A stretch of 64,000 nt of DNA from JAMXLO01 sp963799415. Lineage in GTDB: Bacteria; Pseudomonadota; Alphaproteobacteria; Acetobacterales; Acetobacteraceae. Below, piece by piece: positions 63,487 through 64,000 of this stretch (positions within the stretch are counted from its first letter, which is position 1; each line of letters opens with the position of its first letter). The position numbers and the translations under genes were made by a program. The DNA is taken from contig CAWCXI010000045.1 of the NCBI GenBank assembly GCA_963799415.1, forward strand, positions 124,001-188,000. Direction: 5' to 3'. The notes beneath the pieces were generated by a model. The model was not told where the DNA came from, did not search any database, and saw nothing but the letters and a program-made list of their open reading frames with translations.

Positions 63487-64000
63487 ATGGCGACCAACAT
63501 CCTGATGCCGGCGCTATCGCCGACAATGACCGAGGGCACTCTGTCGCGCTGGCTCAAGAAGGAAGGCGAAAATGTCCGCGCCGGCGACGTGATCGCCGAG
63601 ATCGAGACCGACAAAGCTACAATGGAGGTCGAGGCGGTCGACGAAGGCGTGCTCGGCAAAATCCTCGTCACCGACGGCACCGAGGGCGTCAAGGTCAACG
63701 AGCCGATCGCCATCCTGGTCGATCAGGGTGAATCTGTGCCGGCTTCCGCACCAGCCGCCAAGCCCCCGCCGGCTGCCGCACCACCACCCGCTCCCGCGTC
63801 GGTTGCCAAGGCGGAGCCGCCGCGACCCGCCCCGCAGAGCGGCAACGGGCAAGATGCAGGTGGCGAGCGCATCTTTGTCTCGCCGCTGGCGCGACGCATG
63901 GCGAAGCAGGGCGGGCTCGATCTGACAGCGCTGAAGGGCAGCGGACCGAACGGCCGCATCGTCAAGGCGGACATCGAGGCGGCAATGCAGAGGGGCGCGC
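63487..64000 (+). CDS. pdhC: Pyruvate dehydrogenase E2 (dihydrolipoamide acetyltransferase), 5' part
   Basis: 171 residues are present before the window ends. Lipoyl domain 1-80 (Lys43 in 'EIETDKATMEVEA'), a Pro/Ala linker, and the start of the subunit-binding domain 'FVSPLARRMAKQGGLDLTALKGSGPNGRIVKADIEAA'. The catalytic domain lies outside. It has a single lipoyl domain. GAGGGGGAG precedes the ATG. The lipoyl domain is nearly identical to that of pdhB. Confidence 0.96.
   Translation, partial: MATNILMPALSPTMTEGTLSRWLKKEGENVRAGDVIAEIETDKATMEVEAVDEGVLGKILVTDGTEGVKVNEPIAILVDQGESVPASAPAAKPPPAAAPPPAPASVAKAEPPRPAPQSGNGQDAGGERIFVSPLARRMAKQGGLDLTALKGSGPNGRIVKADIEAAMQRGA

Overview
The window is high-GC DNA from an alphaproteobacterium, most likely of the Acetobacterales/Rhodospirillales type. 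The clues are a GapR-type nucleoid protein, an IalB-family protein, a membrane-bound ferritin of the MbfA type, a tandem glycine riboswitch driving single-chain gcvTHP, and a pyruvate dehydrogenase whose E1-beta carries its own lipoyl domain. Genus and species cannot be named from the sequence. It is chromosomal core and near-core DNA: no integrase, transposase, rRNA, tRNA or CRISPR array was found.

Layout. 0-9.6 kb: end of a PhyH dioxygenase gene; a nitric-oxide cluster (truncated globin, NsrR, PAS protein) with an NsrR-like operator; a lipoprotein; RNA and other methyltransferases (TrmH family, RlmN); IalB; a secreted hydrolase; argG; a Tat-exported DUF1223 protein; a 56-residue membrane peptide. 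9.7-16 kb: an Fsr-like exporter, a TauE/SafE permease, a TetR-controlled HlyD/ABC-2 efflux operon and cytochrome b561. 16-23 kb: MbfA iron exporter with a Fur-like box, an aminotransferase with an NTF2-like partner, HigBA, an LLM flavin enzyme, an RHH antitoxin with a damaged VapC, and a family III CoA-transferase. 22.7-36 kb: DUF2339 protein, glycine riboswitch and gcvTHP, then a sugar-type ABC operon with two tandem Tat-exported binding proteins. 36-44.6 kb: GapR-like and DUF1244 proteins, glycerate 2-kinase and pyruvate kinase, two tandem GMC oxidoreductases, a fatty acid hydroxylase and a MaoC hydratase. 44.6-64 kb: DUF6166, FTR1 iron permease with a Fur-like box, Ada, SixA-CHAD, a two-repeat cysteine protein, two zinc alcohol dehydrogenases, a DHA2 exporter, an AlgX-like protein, a TPR protein, GFA, DUF3597, a second CoA-transferase, an SNase-like protein and pdhABC running off the edge.

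Links between genes. Glycine cleavage, glycerate kinase plus pyruvate kinase, and pyruvate dehydrogenase together cover C2/C3 flow into acetyl-CoA. MbfA and FTR1, 28 kb apart, carry similar Fur-like boxes and may share iron control. NsrR probably controls its own globin operon.

The most unusual feature is a set of frame breaks in otherwise well-conserved genes (fsr, vapC, both ABC permeases, glycerate kinase, and at least twenty in the two GMC genes). Nearly all are net insertions. Most can be read as two alternative third-codon bases placed side by side, both giving the same amino acid. This points to collapsed strain polymorphism in the assembly rather than true pseudogenes, but needs reads to prove.
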